A stretch of 64,000 nt of DNA from Actinoallomurus purpureus (GTDB lineage: Bacteria > Actinomycetota > Actinomycetes > Streptosporangiales > Streptosporangiaceae). Under the pieces are notes generated by a model. That model was not told the origin of the DNA and ran no database searches. It was given only the letters and a program-made list of their open reading frames with translations. The stretch spans positions 270,422 through 334,421 of the forward strand of contig NZ_JAMXMY010000008.1 of NCBI RefSeq assembly GCF_024055795.1. Direction: 5' to 3'. This document shows positions 9,409-18,581 of the stretch, one piece after another; position 1 is the first letter of the stretch; the number at the start of each line of letters is the position of its first letter. The position numbers and the translations under genes are program-made.

Positions 9409-10379
9409 AGCCCCGGACCAGGGTCTGGCGTGACGGCCGGCTCGAGGCGGAGGACTTCCCCGCCGACCGCATCAGCGACTACCTCGCCGAACCCGGCACC
9501 GTCGTATGGCTCGACCTGTGCGCCCCCGACGCCGAGGGCCTCCATCTCATCAGCGAGGAGCTGGGCCTGTCCCCCCTGGCCGTCGAGGACGCGACCAGCC
9601 ACCACGAACGGCCCAAGCTCGACCGGTACGACGGACACCTCTTCCTGAACGCCTACTCGGTACGCCTCATCTCCGACGGCGAGGATCTGGACAAGCACGA
9701 GATCTCGGCGTTCATCACCGATCGGGCGCTCGTCACCGTACGCACGGACGAGGGCTTCGAGCTCGACGGGCTCCTCGAACGCTGGGACGGAACCCCGGAC
9801 CTCGCCCAGTACGGCGTCGCGTACCTCCTGCACGGGCTGCTCGACCTGATCGTCGACGGGCACTTCGAGGCGGTGCAGGCGCTCGACGACCAGATCGACG
9901 GCCTCGAGGAGGGCCTGTTCGCGGGGCGCATGGCCGACGGCGAGACCCAGAAGCGGAGTTACCGGCTGCGCAAGAGCCTCGCCCTGCTGCGCCGGGTCGT
10001 GCTGCCCATGCGGGAGGTCGTCAACACCCTGCTCCGGCGCGACCTGAAGGTCGTTCCGGCCCCCATGGCGCCGTACTTCCAGGACGTCTACGACCATGTG
10101 CTGCGCGCCACCGAGTGGACCGAGAGCCTGCGCGACGTCGTGACGAGCCTGCAGGAGACCCGCATCGCCATGCAGGGCAATTACCTCAACCTGGTGATGA
10201 AGAAGCTCACCGGCTGGGCGGCCGTCATCGCCGTACCCACCGCCATCACCGGCTTCTACGGCGAGAACGTCCCGTATCCGGGGTTCGGCCAGCATTGGGG
10301 CTTCCTGACGAGCATCGTCGTGCTCGTCATCACCGGCGTGGCCCTCTATATCGTCTTCCGCCGACGCGACTGGATCTGA
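9399..10379 (+). CDS. corA: CorA-family magnesium/divalent cation transporter
   Basis: A 326-residue protein with a long acidic cytoplasmic N-domain, a helical stalk (about 170-260) and two C-terminal membrane helices ending in a basic RRRDWI. Just before the second-to-last helix loop it has GFYGENVPYPGFGQHWG, in the place of the canonical YGMN selectivity signature. The start at ATG 9399 overlaps the mannosyltransferase stop by ten bases, so the two are probably co-translated. CorA forms a pentameric channel for Mg2+, Co2+ or related ions. The GMN-to-GEN change is seen directly; whether it alters ion choice is unknown. Confidence 0.88.
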   Translation: MDLKPRTRVWRDGRLEAEDFPADRISDYLAEPGTVVWLDLCAPDAEGLHLISEELGLSPLAVEDATSHHERPKLDRYDGHLFLNAYSVRLISDGEDLDKHEISAFITDRALVTVRTDEGFELDGLLERWDGTPDLAQYGVAYLLHGLLDLIVDGHFEAVQALDDQIDGLEEGLFAGRMADGETQKRSYRLRKSLALLRRVVLPMREVVNTLLRRDLKVVPAPMAPYFQDVYDHVLRATEWTESLRDVVTSLQETRIAMQGNYLNLVMKKLTGWAAVIAVPTAITGFYGENVPYPGFGQHWGFLTSIVVLVITGVALYIVFRRRDWI

Positions 10380-10386
10380 GACCCCG

Positions 10387-10968
10387 TCAGAGCCGATCGA
10401 TCTCCGTGAGATCGACATCGAGGTCGAACGGCACCGTCAACTTGAGCCGGTCATGGTGGACACCGGTCAGCGCGTACGCCTTCGTCGCGGGGTCGAGTTC
10501 GTACACGTAGACCGTCAGCCGCCATCCGGTGTGCTCCACGCGCCAGAAATGCGGAATGCCTGCTTCGGCGTAAAGCTGGGGCTTCCGCTCCTGATCCCGC
10601 TCGGCAGAGTCCCGAGACACCACCTCGGCGACGAGTACGACGTGTTCCGGTCGATAAGTGGTCTGATCCAGACCGGTCTCACCCGCCGTACGGACCACCA
10701 GAACGTCGGGCTTAGGCCGCTGCCGACGGCCGATGGTGATCGTCATATCGTGACGCACTCGCAGGTCGGATGGGGCGAGTCGGCGCAGTCCCATCGCCAG
10801 AAGGGAGACCGCCAGCATATGGACGTTGGTCTGAGGTCCATCCAGGACGAGACTGCCATCGATCAGTTCTGTATGGGGATGCAGATCGGGAATCGAATCG
10901 AGATCATCCGCCGTGAAATCTCCCTCAGGAGGCAGGCGATACAGATCCCTACTCAGCGATTCCACCAT
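10387..10968 (-). CDS. Uma2-family (DUF820) restriction-endonuclease-fold protein
   Basis: The 193-residue protein has the order of motifs of the Uma2 family, a PD-(D/E)XK fold: HTELIDGSLV (first acidic residue), RPKPDVLVV (Asp), LVAEVVSRDSAERDQERKPQ (Glu and Lys), then LYAEAGIPHFWRVE. All active-site positions appear intact. Uma2 proteins are numerous in actinobacteria and cyanobacteria and their substrate is not established. It converges with corA, with only seven bases between the stops, and follows the dehydratase gene upstream on the same strand by 18 bases. Confidence 0.85.
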   Translation of the reverse strand: MVESLSRDLYRLPPEGDFTADDLDSIPDLHPHTELIDGSLVLDGPQTNVHMLAVSLLAMGLRRLAPSDLRVRHDMTITIGRRQRPKPDVLVVRTAGETGLDQTTYRPEHVVLVAEVVSRDSAERDQERKPQLYAEAGIPHFWRVEHTGWRLTVYVYELDPATKAYALTGVHHDRLKLTVPFDLDVDLTEIDRL

Positions 10969-10986
10969 GCTGACGCTACAAGGGAT

Positions 10987-11928
10987 TCACTGTGTGGTGG
11001 TCAGAGTTTCACGTTCTGTCAGATCGGCCGGGTCGGTGTTGGCGCCGCAGCAGATGAGGGCGACGCGCTCGCCCGGAACGGGGCGGTAGGCGCCGGTCAG
11101 GAGGGCGGCGTACGCGGCGGCGGTGCCGTGCTCCAGGACGAGGTGGTATCTCCGCCACAGCTCCCGCCGGGCCGCCACCACGTCCTCGTCGCTCACCAGG
11201 AGAGACGTCACGCCGGTGCGGCGGGCGACGGCGAAGGCGATGTCGCCGATCCGGCGGGCGCCGAGGGAGTCGGCCGCCACGCCGGAGACCTCCACGTCGA
11301 CCGGCTCGCCGGCCGCGAGCGCGGCGTTCAGGGACGGGCAGCCGTGCGGTTCGACGGCGACGACACGGGACCGGCCCTCCAGGGCGGCGGCGATCCCCGC
11401 CATGAGCCCGCCCCCGCCCACCGCGACCAGGACGGTGTCGACGCCGCCGGTCTGCTCCTCCAACTCGAGGGCGAGGGTGCCCTGGCCCGCGCAGATCTCC
11501 GGCTGGTCGTAGGCGTGGCAGAACAGTGCGCCGGTGTCCGCGACGCGTTTGGTGGCGGCGTCGTACGCCTCGGCGTACTCGCGGCCGACCTGGACGACGG
11601 CGGCGCCCAGCGCCCTGAGCCCGGCCACCTTCACGGCGGGTGCGGTCTCCGGGACGTAGACCTCGGCGGGCACGTTCAGCTCGCGGGCGGCATGGGCGAC
11701 GGCCAGCCCGGCATTGCCGCCCGAGGCCGCCACCACGCCGATGTCCGGCAGCCCGCCCTGTTCGGCGGCCGCGAGGATCCGGTTGAAGGCCCCGCGCGCC
11801 TTGAACGATCCGGTGTGCTGGAGCTGCTCCAGTTTCAGCCACCGGTCGCCGTCGTCGAACACCGGCGTCGTACGGACCCGGGCTCCGATACGGGCCCTGG
11901 CCGCTTCCACGTCGCTACGAGAAATCAC
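10987..11928 (-). CDS. PLP-dependent threonine/serine dehydratase-like enzyme
   Basis: A 313-residue fold-type II PLP enzyme. LQHTGSFKARGAFN carries the Schiff-base lysine at about residue 42, SGGNAGLAVAHAA binds the substrate carboxylate, and VAVGGGGLMAGIA is the phosphate-binding glycine loop. There is no C-terminal ACT domain, so it is a catabolic-type or single-domain dehydratase and not the feedback-regulated biosynthetic IlvA. It would deaminate threonine or serine to the 2-oxo acid. The ATG at 11928 gives the usual family length. It is probably transcribed with the Uma2 gene. Confidence 0.88.
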   Translation of the reverse strand: MISRSDVEAARARIGARVRTTPVFDDGDRWLKLEQLQHTGSFKARGAFNRILAAAEQGGLPDIGVVAASGGNAGLAVAHAARELNVPAEVYVPETAPAVKVAGLRALGAAVVQVGREYAEAYDAATKRVADTGALFCHAYDQPEICAGQGTLALELEEQTGGVDTVLVAVGGGGLMAGIAAALEGRSRVVAVEPHGCPSLNAALAAGEPVDVEVSGVAADSLGARRIGDIAFAVARRTGVTSLLVSDEDVVAARRELWRRYHLVLEHGTAAAYAALLTGAYRPVPGERVALICCGANTDPADLTERETLTTTQ

Positions 11929-12055
11929 CCGTCCACCGTACGACCTTCACCAACCGGCCGCCTCGACGGCCGAAACGGCCGGTGTGCGTCCCGGCGGTGG
12001 CGGGAAAGGGAAGAGAACGGTAAATCCCTTGATAACGATTGAGGCGCGAGCCCTT

Positions 12056-12547
12056 ATGGGAAAGGCGGAGGCACGGGATCCTGAGGCCGTGACAGGCCCT
12101 CCGAAGAGCCGGAGCACAGCCGAACGAGTGGCTGCACAACTGACGGCTTGGCCCGGGCTGGCCACCGGTCGTCCATCGTGCGGCGTCGGGCGCGGATTCG
12201 CGTTCCGCGGCACCCAGATCCTTCATCTGCACACCGGTGACGAAGCCGACCTGCGGCTCACCCGGCCGTTCATCGACCGGCTGGACCAGGTCCTCGCCGA
12301 GTCCGGTCAGATCGCCATCCGGCCCGGCGACGACTGGGTGACCGTGCACCTGGACACCGACACCGCGGGGTCGCTGCTCATCAGCCTGATGAGCCTGGCC
12401 ATCCAGGGCGTGGAGGAGCGGGCGACACCCGCACGGCCGTGCACCTGGGAGCGAGCCCGGCGGGACGAGCGGACGTTAGCGGCCGGGTCGGCGGGACGCT
12501 CCCTGCCCCGGCCGCTGCGACGACTGCGTCCGCTGCGTCAGCGGTAG
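12056..12547 (+). CDS. DUF5519 (luciferase-domain-like) small protein
   Basis: The 163-residue product has the layout of the DUF5519 family: a short helix, a GVGRGFAFRGTQILHLHTG segment, LRLTRPFIDRLDQVLAE and a GDDWVTVHL strand. Despite the historic name, no luciferase activity is established for bacterial members. I start at ATG 12056; GTG 12089 is possible. The last ten bases overlap, tail to tail, with the end of the GT4 gene on the other strand, and its Arg-rich C-terminus may reflect that overlap. Much of this locus also reads open on the minus strand, but that frame resembles nothing known. Confidence 0.65.
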   Translation: MGKAEARDPEAVTGPPKSRSTAERVAAQLTAWPGLATGRPSCGVGRGFAFRGTQILHLHTGDEADLRLTRPFIDRLDQVLAESGQIAIRPGDDWVTVHLDTDTAGSLLISLMSLAIQGVEERATPARPCTWERARRDERTLAAGSAGRSLPRPLRRLRPLRQR

Positions 12548-13632
12548 ACCAGGTCGAACATCCGCTCCCACCGGTCGACGACCACGTCGGCGGAGAACCG
12601 CTGGACCGACCGCCGCCCCGCCTCCCCCAACTTGGCGCGGAGCCCCGGGTCACCCATGAGGCGTTCGAGCGCCTCGGCGAACTCGATGACGTTTCCGGGG
12701 GTGACGAGGATGCCGTCGATCTCATGGGTGATGAGTTCACGGATGCCGGGTGCGCTGTCGAACGCGACGACGGGCAGGCCGTACGCCATGGCCTCCAGGA
12801 TGCCCATGGGGAAGCCCTCACTGCGCGACGGCAGCGCGTAGATCGACGCGTTGGTCAGGGCGCCCTGGACGTCGTTGGTCATGCCGGCCAGGTCGACGGT
12901 GATGTCGAGCTCATCGGCCTGACGGCGCAGCGTCTCGTCCATCGGCCCGGCGCCGAAGACCCGCAGCTTCCAGGATGGATTGTTCTTCGCCACCCGCGCC
13001 CACGACTCCAGCAGCATGTCGTGGCCCTTCTCGTACGAGAGACGGCCGAGCGCCACGACGACGGGTTCGGTCAGGTCCGGGAAGGCCGTGGGCGTGACGT
13101 GTACGGGGTTCGGCATGACGTCGATGTTGGACATGCCCTTCCGGGCCCACGCGTCGGCGTCCTCGGTGGTGAGCACGAGCAGCCGGTCGGCCTGGGAGAA
13201 GTAGCTCTGTACCCGCCCGAAGCGCGACGACTCCTGCGACGCGGCGTACGACTCATGGCTCATCCCGATGACGGGCATGCCGGCGGTGTCCGCGAGGGCC
13301 ACCCACTCCATCGCCCAGACCTGGGCGGCGATGACGATCCCGCCGGGGCGGGCCGTACGGAAGAGGGCGCTGAGCTTCTCGGCGCCCTTGCGCTGCACCG
13401 AGCGGCGGCGGAGCTCGCGCAGCCGTCCCTTCGCCCGTGCCGGAGGGTGGGTGTCGTGCAGCACGGTGACGGGGAAGTCGTCGCCGTAGTCGTACTTCTC
13501 CTTGGCGTGCGTCACCCCGACAAGGTGCACGCGGTGGCCACGCTCGGAGAACAGGTGGGCGATGTGATGGACCCAGCGTGTCAGGCCGCCGAGCTCGTCG
13601 ACGCTGTTGCTGACGATGAAGACGTCTCTCAC
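12538..13632 (-). CDS. GT4-family glycosyltransferase
   Basis: A 364-residue GT-B enzyme. The N-terminal nucleotide-fold domain begins VFIVSNSVDELGGLTRWVHH; the C-domain has VVALGRLSYEKGHDMLLESW, then SRSEGFPMGILEAMAYGLPV with the donor-binding EX7E pattern. GT4 enzymes transfer a sugar from a nucleotide donor with retention. The start overlaps the upstream TagF-like gene by four bases (ATGA), so the two are coupled and likely modify the same wall or capsular polymer. No membrane segment is present. Confidence 0.9.
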   Translation of the reverse strand: MRDVFIVSNSVDELGGLTRWVHHIAHLFSERGHRVHLVGVTHAKEKYDYGDDFPVTVLHDTHPPARAKGRLRELRRRSVQRKGAEKLSALFRTARPGGIVIAAQVWAMEWVALADTAGMPVIGMSHESYAASQESSRFGRVQSYFSQADRLLVLTTEDADAWARKGMSNIDVMPNPVHVTPTAFPDLTEPVVVALGRLSYEKGHDMLLESWARVAKNNPSWKLRVFGAGPMDETLRRQADELDITVDLAGMTNDVQGALTNASIYALPSRSEGFPMGILEAMAYGLPVVAFDSAPGIRELITHEIDGILVTPGNVIEFAEALERLMGDPGLRAKLGEAGRRSVQRFSADVVVDRWERMFDLVYR

Positions 13633-16439
13633 GAGAAGAACCTCTCAACGATCTGCTTCGCCGCGGTGCCCTGGTCGTATTCGCCGAAGTTCTCCGCGAA
13701 GCGCTTGCGCTGCTTGGCGTAGCGCGTGCCGACGCCGTCGAGGTCGGCGAGCGCCGCGAACAGCTCCTCCTCGTCGCCGACCACCGGGCCCGGCGCCTCC
13801 TCGGCGAGGTCGAAGTACGAACCGCGGGAGCGGACGTAGTCCTCGAGGTCGGGGGCGAAGAAGAGCAACGGGCGGTCGAGCAGCGCGTAGTCGAACATCA
13901 CCGAGGAATAGTCGGTGATGAGCGCGTCGGTGATCTGCAGCAGCGAGGTGACGTCGTGTACGTCGGCGACGCTGCGGACGGTGCCGCGCAGGCTCGGCGG
14001 CAGTACGGCCGTACTGAGGTAGTGCGGGCGGACCAGGAGCACGTGGGTCTCGCCGAGTTCCTTCGCGAAGCGCTCGACGTCGAACGGGAGCTCGAAGCGC
14101 TTCTCGGGCTTGCCGTTCGGGCCGTTGCGGAACGTCGGCGCGTACAGCACCACCTTGCGGTCGTCGGTGAGCTTCAGCTCCTTGCGCAACGCGGCGCCCG
14201 ATCCGCCGTTCACGAGGGCGTCGTTACGCGGATAGCCGCTGCGCACCAGCTCCGCGCGTACGCCGAGGCCCTTCGCCAGGGTCTGGGCGTCGTGCTCGGA
14301 GCGGATCACGAAGTAGTCGAACCGGTCGACCATCTGCTGGTGCCGGGCCCGGTGCGCCTGGGTGCCGCGCTTGGTCTCCGGGGAGTCCGCACCCATCAGC
14401 TTGTACGCCGACCCGTGCCAGGTCTGGATGTAGGTGGTCTGCGGGCGCTTGGTGGCGCCGCGCGGGAAGCCCTGGTTGTCGACCCAGTACTGGGCGCGTG
14501 CCAGCGCCCGGTAGTAGGCCCACGAGCCCCGGCGGACCAGCTTCGCGTCCTTGGGGAAGCCGGTCGGGCTGCCGGCGTACGCCCAGATCGCGGTGTACTT
14601 GGCACCGGACCGGCGCAGCTCCTCGTAGATGTACTTCGGGTTGTCGGAGTACTGCTTGCCGAGATGGCTCTCGAAGACGATCGTCCGGCGGCGGATCGGC
14701 AGCCGGGTGAACACCTTCGAGTAGAAGTTGACCTTCGTCTTGGGGCTCTGGAAGGAGTCCCGCATGCCCTTCTCCGCCCGCAGCAGCGTCTGCCACCAGC
14801 GCCGGCCGTACGGCGTCTTGGCGAGCGCGCTCAGGACGGCGAGGGTCCACCGCGCGGCGAGTTGGCGGGCGACGATGCGGAGGGCCAGTTCGCCGGACTC
14901 CGGGACGTAGGCCTGCAGGTGATCACCGGCCAGCCGGGTGAGCCGGGGCCGGACCGGGACCTCCAGGTGGTTGTGCACGGCCTCGTCGGCGGTCAGCCGG
15001 ATCACCAGTTGGTCGTCGCCGACATGGAGGCGCAGCCGCAGGCTCCAGGTCTGGTCGACGAACCCGAGCGGCCGCAGCTGCCGGATCGGCTGGCTGTCGG
15101 CGCGCCAGCGGATCCGGCCGCCGGCGTGCTCGACCTTGGCCGGGATGCCGAAGACGCGGCGAGACCGCCGCCGGTCGCGGAACTCCAGTTCGGCGCGGAG
15201 CTTCGTGGCGGAGTCGATGCGACCCAGTGGGTTGACGACGTCACCGGCGACGTGGAGCGTGCTTCCCTTCAGGTCCATCTCGGTGACCCGCCCGGCGAGC
15301 GTCAGGCTCTTCAGCGGCATCGAGTGGAACCCGAGATCGGTCACGTCGAGGACGGAGCGGGCGCGTTCGTCGTCGAGGTAGTCCGCGGACCAGAAGACCC
15401 GGCCGTCGCGCTCGACGAGCTCTGTCGCGAGCCGCGCCTTGCCGCCCTTCTTGGGCACGTACTCGATCGCCGAGACCGCGCCCTCATAGTCGCCCTTGGC
15501 GACCATGAAGCCGATGATCGCCTTGATCTGCTTCGCCTCTTCATAGGCGCGCGGGTCGAGCTCGTTCAGGTAGCCGGCGGCCAGTTCCAGGAACTTGGCG
15601 CGGTACTCCGGCTCGCGGCTGCGGAGGGTCCGCACGTAGAGCGGAAGGTCGTAGTTGAGGAACTTGACGTCCCGGCTCAGCTTGAGGTCGTCGGCGCCGT
15701 ACCGGTCGTACACCTCGCCGATGCGGCGGAAGATCTCCAGCCGGTCGGCGAAGTTGCGCAGGCGGGCCCGCTGGTTGGTGACGGACGGCCGGTCGGAGTT
15801 CTCGTAGACCATCCAGTTGTAGACGCGGTGCGGGATCACCGCGATCATCCGCGCCGCGAGGTAGATCTCGGTGCAGAACAGCAGGTCCTCGTAGAACAGC
15901 CCGGAGGGGAATCGCAGCTGTTCGCGGTCGAGGAAGTCCCGGCGGTAGAGCTTGTTGGTGCACAGCGTGTCGTACATCAGGTCCGGGCACTCCCGGACCG
16001 AGGAGTAGACCGCCCGCTCCCGGTACAGCCGCCGGAACCAGGGGTGCTCCTCCTTCCTCTCCGGGAAGACCCGCCAGCAGCACCCGGACACGAGTTCGGC
16101 GCCGGTCTCCTCCGCCGTCGCGACGAGGTTCCGGCAGGCGTGCCGGTCCAGGGTGTCGTCGCTGTCGAGGAACATCAGGTACGTGCTGCGCGTCGCCTCG
16201 ATGCCGTCGTTGCGCGGCTGTCCCCCGGCACCGGAGTTCTCCGTGCGGTGGATGACCCGCACGCGATCGGGATTCTCCGCGGCCAGCGCGTCGGCGACCT
16301 GACGGGTACCGTCGGTGCTCGCGTCATTGACGATGATCACTTCGACGCTTCGATGAGACTGATCGAGCGCGGAGCGCACCGCGTCTGGCAGGCGATCGGC
16401 GTCGTTGTAGACGATGACGATCACACTGACGTCTGTCAT
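13629..16439 (-). CDS. Bifunctional GT2 / CDP-glycerol (ribitol) polymerase, TagF-like
   Basis: This 936-residue protein fuses two enzymes. Residues 1-210 form a GT2 domain (VIVIVYNDADRL, DASTDGT, and LDSDDTLDRH with the metal-binding DSD at 92-94). Residues about 210-550 form a helical and beta-rich middle. Residues about 565-930 are a TagF/CDP-glycerol glycerophosphotransferase domain, with FESHLGKQYSDNPKYIYEEL, the catalytic TWHGSAYK (His near 675), SGYPRND, and TDYSSVMFDYA near the end. Such enzymes build poly(polyol phosphate) teichoic-type polymers at the membrane face. Start is ATG 16439. With the GT4 gene and the LCP ligases nearby it makes a coherent wall-polymer locus. The polyol and sugar are not decidable from sequence. 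Confidence 0.9.
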   Translation of the reverse strand: MTDVSVIVIVYNDADRLPDAVRSALDQSHRSVEVIIVNDASTDGTRQVADALAAENPDRVRVIHRTENSGAGGQPRNDGIEATRSTYLMFLDSDDTLDRHACRNLVATAEETGAELVSGCCWRVFPERKEEHPWFRRLYRERAVYSSVRECPDLMYDTLCTNKLYRRDFLDREQLRFPSGLFYEDLLFCTEIYLAARMIAVIPHRVYNWMVYENSDRPSVTNQRARLRNFADRLEIFRRIGEVYDRYGADDLKLSRDVKFLNYDLPLYVRTLRSREPEYRAKFLELAAGYLNELDPRAYEEAKQIKAIIGFMVAKGDYEGAVSAIEYVPKKGGKARLATELVERDGRVFWSADYLDDERARSVLDVTDLGFHSMPLKSLTLAGRVTEMDLKGSTLHVAGDVVNPLGRIDSATKLRAELEFRDRRRSRRVFGIPAKVEHAGGRIRWRADSQPIRQLRPLGFVDQTWSLRLRLHVGDDQLVIRLTADEAVHNHLEVPVRPRLTRLAGDHLQAYVPESGELALRIVARQLAARWTLAVLSALAKTPYGRRWWQTLLRAEKGMRDSFQSPKTKVNFYSKVFTRLPIRRRTIVFESHLGKQYSDNPKYIYEELRRSGAKYTAIWAYAGSPTGFPKDAKLVRRGSWAYYRALARAQYWVDNQGFPRGATKRPQTTYIQTWHGSAYKLMGADSPETKRGTQAHRARHQQMVDRFDYFVIRSEHDAQTLAKGLGVRAELVRSGYPRNDALVNGGSGAALRKELKLTDDRKVVLYAPTFRNGPNGKPEKRFELPFDVERFAKELGETHVLLVRPHYLSTAVLPPSLRGTVRSVADVHDVTSLLQITDALITDYSSVMFDYALLDRPLLFFAPDLEDYVRSRGSYFDLAEEAPGPVVGDEEELFAALADLDGVGTRYAKQRKRFAENFGEYDQGTAAKQIVERFFS

Positions 16440-16516
16440 GCTGCAGAACCCCTCGGGCTTACGGGCGAACGAAACGACTTCTTTGCGTCAACCGACGATC
16501 AACTTGGGAGGTTCCT

Positions 16517-16522
16517 TAGGAT
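16517..16522 (+). promoter_or_regulatory. -10 element TAGGAT for leaderless response-regulator start
   Basis: TAGGAT is followed after seven bases by the GTG start of the response regulator, so the predicted transcription start falls on or beside the start codon. There is no usable ribosome-binding site (AGAGG lies only one base from GTG). No good -35 is visible. Confidence 0.45.
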
Positions 16523-16529
16523 CAGAGGT

Positions 16530-17219
16530 GTGACGCGGGAACGCATCCTGGTGGTGGAGGACGACGCCATCATCGGATCTGAATTGCTGAAGGCATTGTC
16601 CGCTGGTGGATACGAGGCGGGTCTGGCTACGAGCGGCGCGGCCGCGTTGGCAGACGTACGCGCGCATCCACCGGATCTTATCCTGCTTGATCTTGGCTTG
16701 CCGGACATGGAAGGAGTGGAGCTGTGCCGCCGTCTCCGGGCGGTGCTCCCCCAGACCGTCATCGTCGTGCTGACGGCGCGGACCGAGGAGTTCGAGGTGG
16801 TCGTCGCGCTGGACGCCGGTGCCGACGACTACCTGACCAAGCCCTTCCGGCTGACCGAGCTCGTCGCTCGGATCCGCGCCCACCTGCGCCGCCGGGCCAT
16901 CGAGCCGGGCGACCGGGTGATCAGCGTGGGCCGGCTGCGCCTGGACCTGCCGGCGCGGCGCGCGCACATCGACGGCACCGAGGTGCTGCTGCGCCCGAAG
17001 GAGTTCGATCTGCTGGCCGCGCTCGTGACGCGGGCCGGCGAGGTCGTGACCCGCGAGCAGCTCATGGACGAGGTCTGGGACGAGAACTGGTTCGGCCCGA
17101 CCAAGACCCTCGACGTGCACGTGTCGACGCTGCGCCGCAAGCTGGGGTCGTACGGGCAGATCACGACGCTGCGCGGGCGCGGGTATCGCTACGAGCGCGA
17201 CGCAGTCGTGGAGGCGTGA
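16530..17219 (+). CDS. OmpR/PhoB-type response regulator
   Basis: 229 residues. The receiver domain (1-120) has ILVVEDDA, phospho-Asp in LILLDLGLPDMEG, the switch threonine in VVLTART and the conserved Lys in DDYLTKPF. The DNA-binding winged helix follows (LRPKEFDLLAALVTRAGEVV, RGRGYRYER). The open frame extends 858 codons upstream, antisense to the TagF-like gene; the GTG at 16530 is the true start. It lies divergent from that gene and convergent with the histidine kinase that is its probable partner (17 bases between stops). Targets may include the adjacent wall-polymer genes, which is inference from position only. Confidence 0.9.
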   Translation: MTRERILVVEDDAIIGSELLKALSAGGYEAGLATSGAAALADVRAHPPDLILLDLGLPDMEGVELCRRLRAVLPQTVIVVLTARTEEFEVVVALDAGADDYLTKPFRLTELVARIRAHLRRRAIEPGDRVISVGRLRLDLPARRAHIDGTEVLLRPKEFDLLAALVTRAGEVVTREQLMDEVWDENWFGPTKTLDVHVSTLRRKLGSYGQITTLRGRGYRYERDAVVEA

Positions 17220-17236
17220 GTGAGTCGGCATGGGAA

Positions 17237-18508
17237 TCAACCGGCGCCACGATAGTCACTCGTAGGCAAAAGGAGGCTGAACACCGGGGGTGAGTGCCGC
17301 CGCAGTATCAGGCGGCCGCCCTCGGCCTCGGCCAGCGAGCGTGCGAGGACGAGCCCGATTCCGTGCCCGTCCGCGGGACCGCGGAAGACGTCGGCGTCGT
17401 CGGGGATCCCGGGCCCCTGGTCGCTGACCTCGATCGCCAGGCCTTGGCCGACGTCGACCGCGGACACCGTGATGGGCATGTTGCCGTGGGTGACCGCGTT
17501 GTCGACCAGGACGTTGACGATCTGACGCACGGCCGAGAGCGACGCGCGTACCTCCGGCAGGCTCGGCTCGATCTCCACGGTGACGTCCGTGCGGGCACGG
17601 ATCTCCGCGAGCAGCGTCGGCATGTCGAGCACCCCCCGGTCGGCCGTGCTGCCGCGCGAGAGGCGCACGAGGTCGTCGATGATCTCCTGGAGGTGTTCGC
17701 CCCGTTCGATCGCCGTACGGATGACCGCCCTCGGGTCGTCGCCGGCCAGGCCCGACTCCAGGCCGAGGAGCAGTCCGGTCAGGGGCGTGCGCAGTTGGTG
17801 GGACACGTGGGCGCTGAACGCTCGCTCACGATCGAGCACGTCGCCGAGACGCCGGGCGGTCGCCTCCAGGGCACGGCTCGCGGCGTCGGCCTCGCGAACG
17901 CCGACGGACCGCGCCCGGATGCTGAAGTCACCGCTGCCGAGCGCCTGGGCGTCCCGCGTCAGGCCTTCGAGGGGGGCGGCCAGCCGGCCCGCCTGCCGCC
18001 TGGCCACGACGGCGGCGAGCCCCACGACGAGGATCGCGAGCGCGACCATCAGCAGCCAGGCCCGCTGGACGCGTCCGCTGATGTGCTTGTACGGGGTCGC
18101 GACCCGGACGACCGCGACGATGTTCTCGTCCGAGGGCACCGGCGCGGACACGGCCAGCAGGCCGCTCTCCACGGCCTCGTGCACCCGTCCGTCTCCGGCC
18201 GCCCCCGCCACCCGCGAGTTCCGGGGCCCGCGCCCGGTGACCCGGGTCCCGTCGAGCTTGTAGATGCCCACGCTCAGGTGCCGCGACATGCCGGTGGGCA
18301 GCGGCACCGGCTTCGGACGCCGCGCGATGTTGTCGGGCACCGCCGCCGAGATCCGGGTCGCGTCGCGTTCGAGGGAGACGATCGCCTCATCCCGGTACAA
18401 CCGCTGCAACGCGATCGCCAGCGGGATCGCGAACAGCACGACCGCGAGAGCGGCCACGCCGACGATCGCCACCAGCACGCGCCGGCGCAGCGGGGGGATA
18501 CGGCTCAT
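17237..18508 (-). CDS. Membrane sensor histidine kinase
   Basis: About 423 residues. It has a TM helix near the N-terminus, an extracytoplasmic domain of about 110 residues, a second TM (WLLMVALAILVVGLAAVVA), a HAMP region with EGLTRDAQALGSGDFSIRA, an H-box AHVSHQLRTPLTGLL and an ATP-binding domain with N-box VLVDNAVTHG, G1 DQGPGIPDD and G2 GHGIGLVLA. Candidate starts are ATG 18508, GTG 18514 and TTG 18529; I use 18508. The kinase and its likely regulator at 16530 are transcribed towards each other, which is unusual because such pairs are normally co-transcribed. The ligand is unknown. Confidence 0.9.
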   Translation of the reverse strand: MSRIPPLRRRVLVAIVGVAALAVVLFAIPLAIALQRLYRDEAIVSLERDATRISAAVPDNIARRPKPVPLPTGMSRHLSVGIYKLDGTRVTGRGPRNSRVAGAAGDGRVHEAVESGLLAVSAPVPSDENIVAVVRVATPYKHISGRVQRAWLLMVALAILVVGLAAVVARRQAGRLAAPLEGLTRDAQALGSGDFSIRARSVGVREADAASRALEATARRLGDVLDRERAFSAHVSHQLRTPLTGLLLGLESGLAGDDPRAVIRTAIERGEHLQEIIDDLVRLSRGSTADRGVLDMPTLLAEIRARTDVTVEIEPSLPEVRASLSAVRQIVNVLVDNAVTHGNMPITVSAVDVGQGLAIEVSDQGPGIPDDADVFRGPADGHGIGLVLARSLAEAEGGRLILRRHSPPVFSLLLPTSDYRGAG

Positions 18509-18581
18509 CAGCACATTCTGCCTCGACAACCGCGATGGCCTGGACGGTCACCGGGCTCCCGGCCGGCGGGCCGGGACCGGT

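Noticed and set aside
11915..12349. 144-codon minus-strand frame opposite the DUF5519 gene
   Set aside because: The plus-strand frame matches a known family; the minus frame has no recognisable features.
13956..16529. 858-codon open frame in front of the response regulator
   Set aside because: It is the complement of the TagF-like gene, with Arg/Val/Glu-rich composition and no domain; only the last 229 codons encode a protein.
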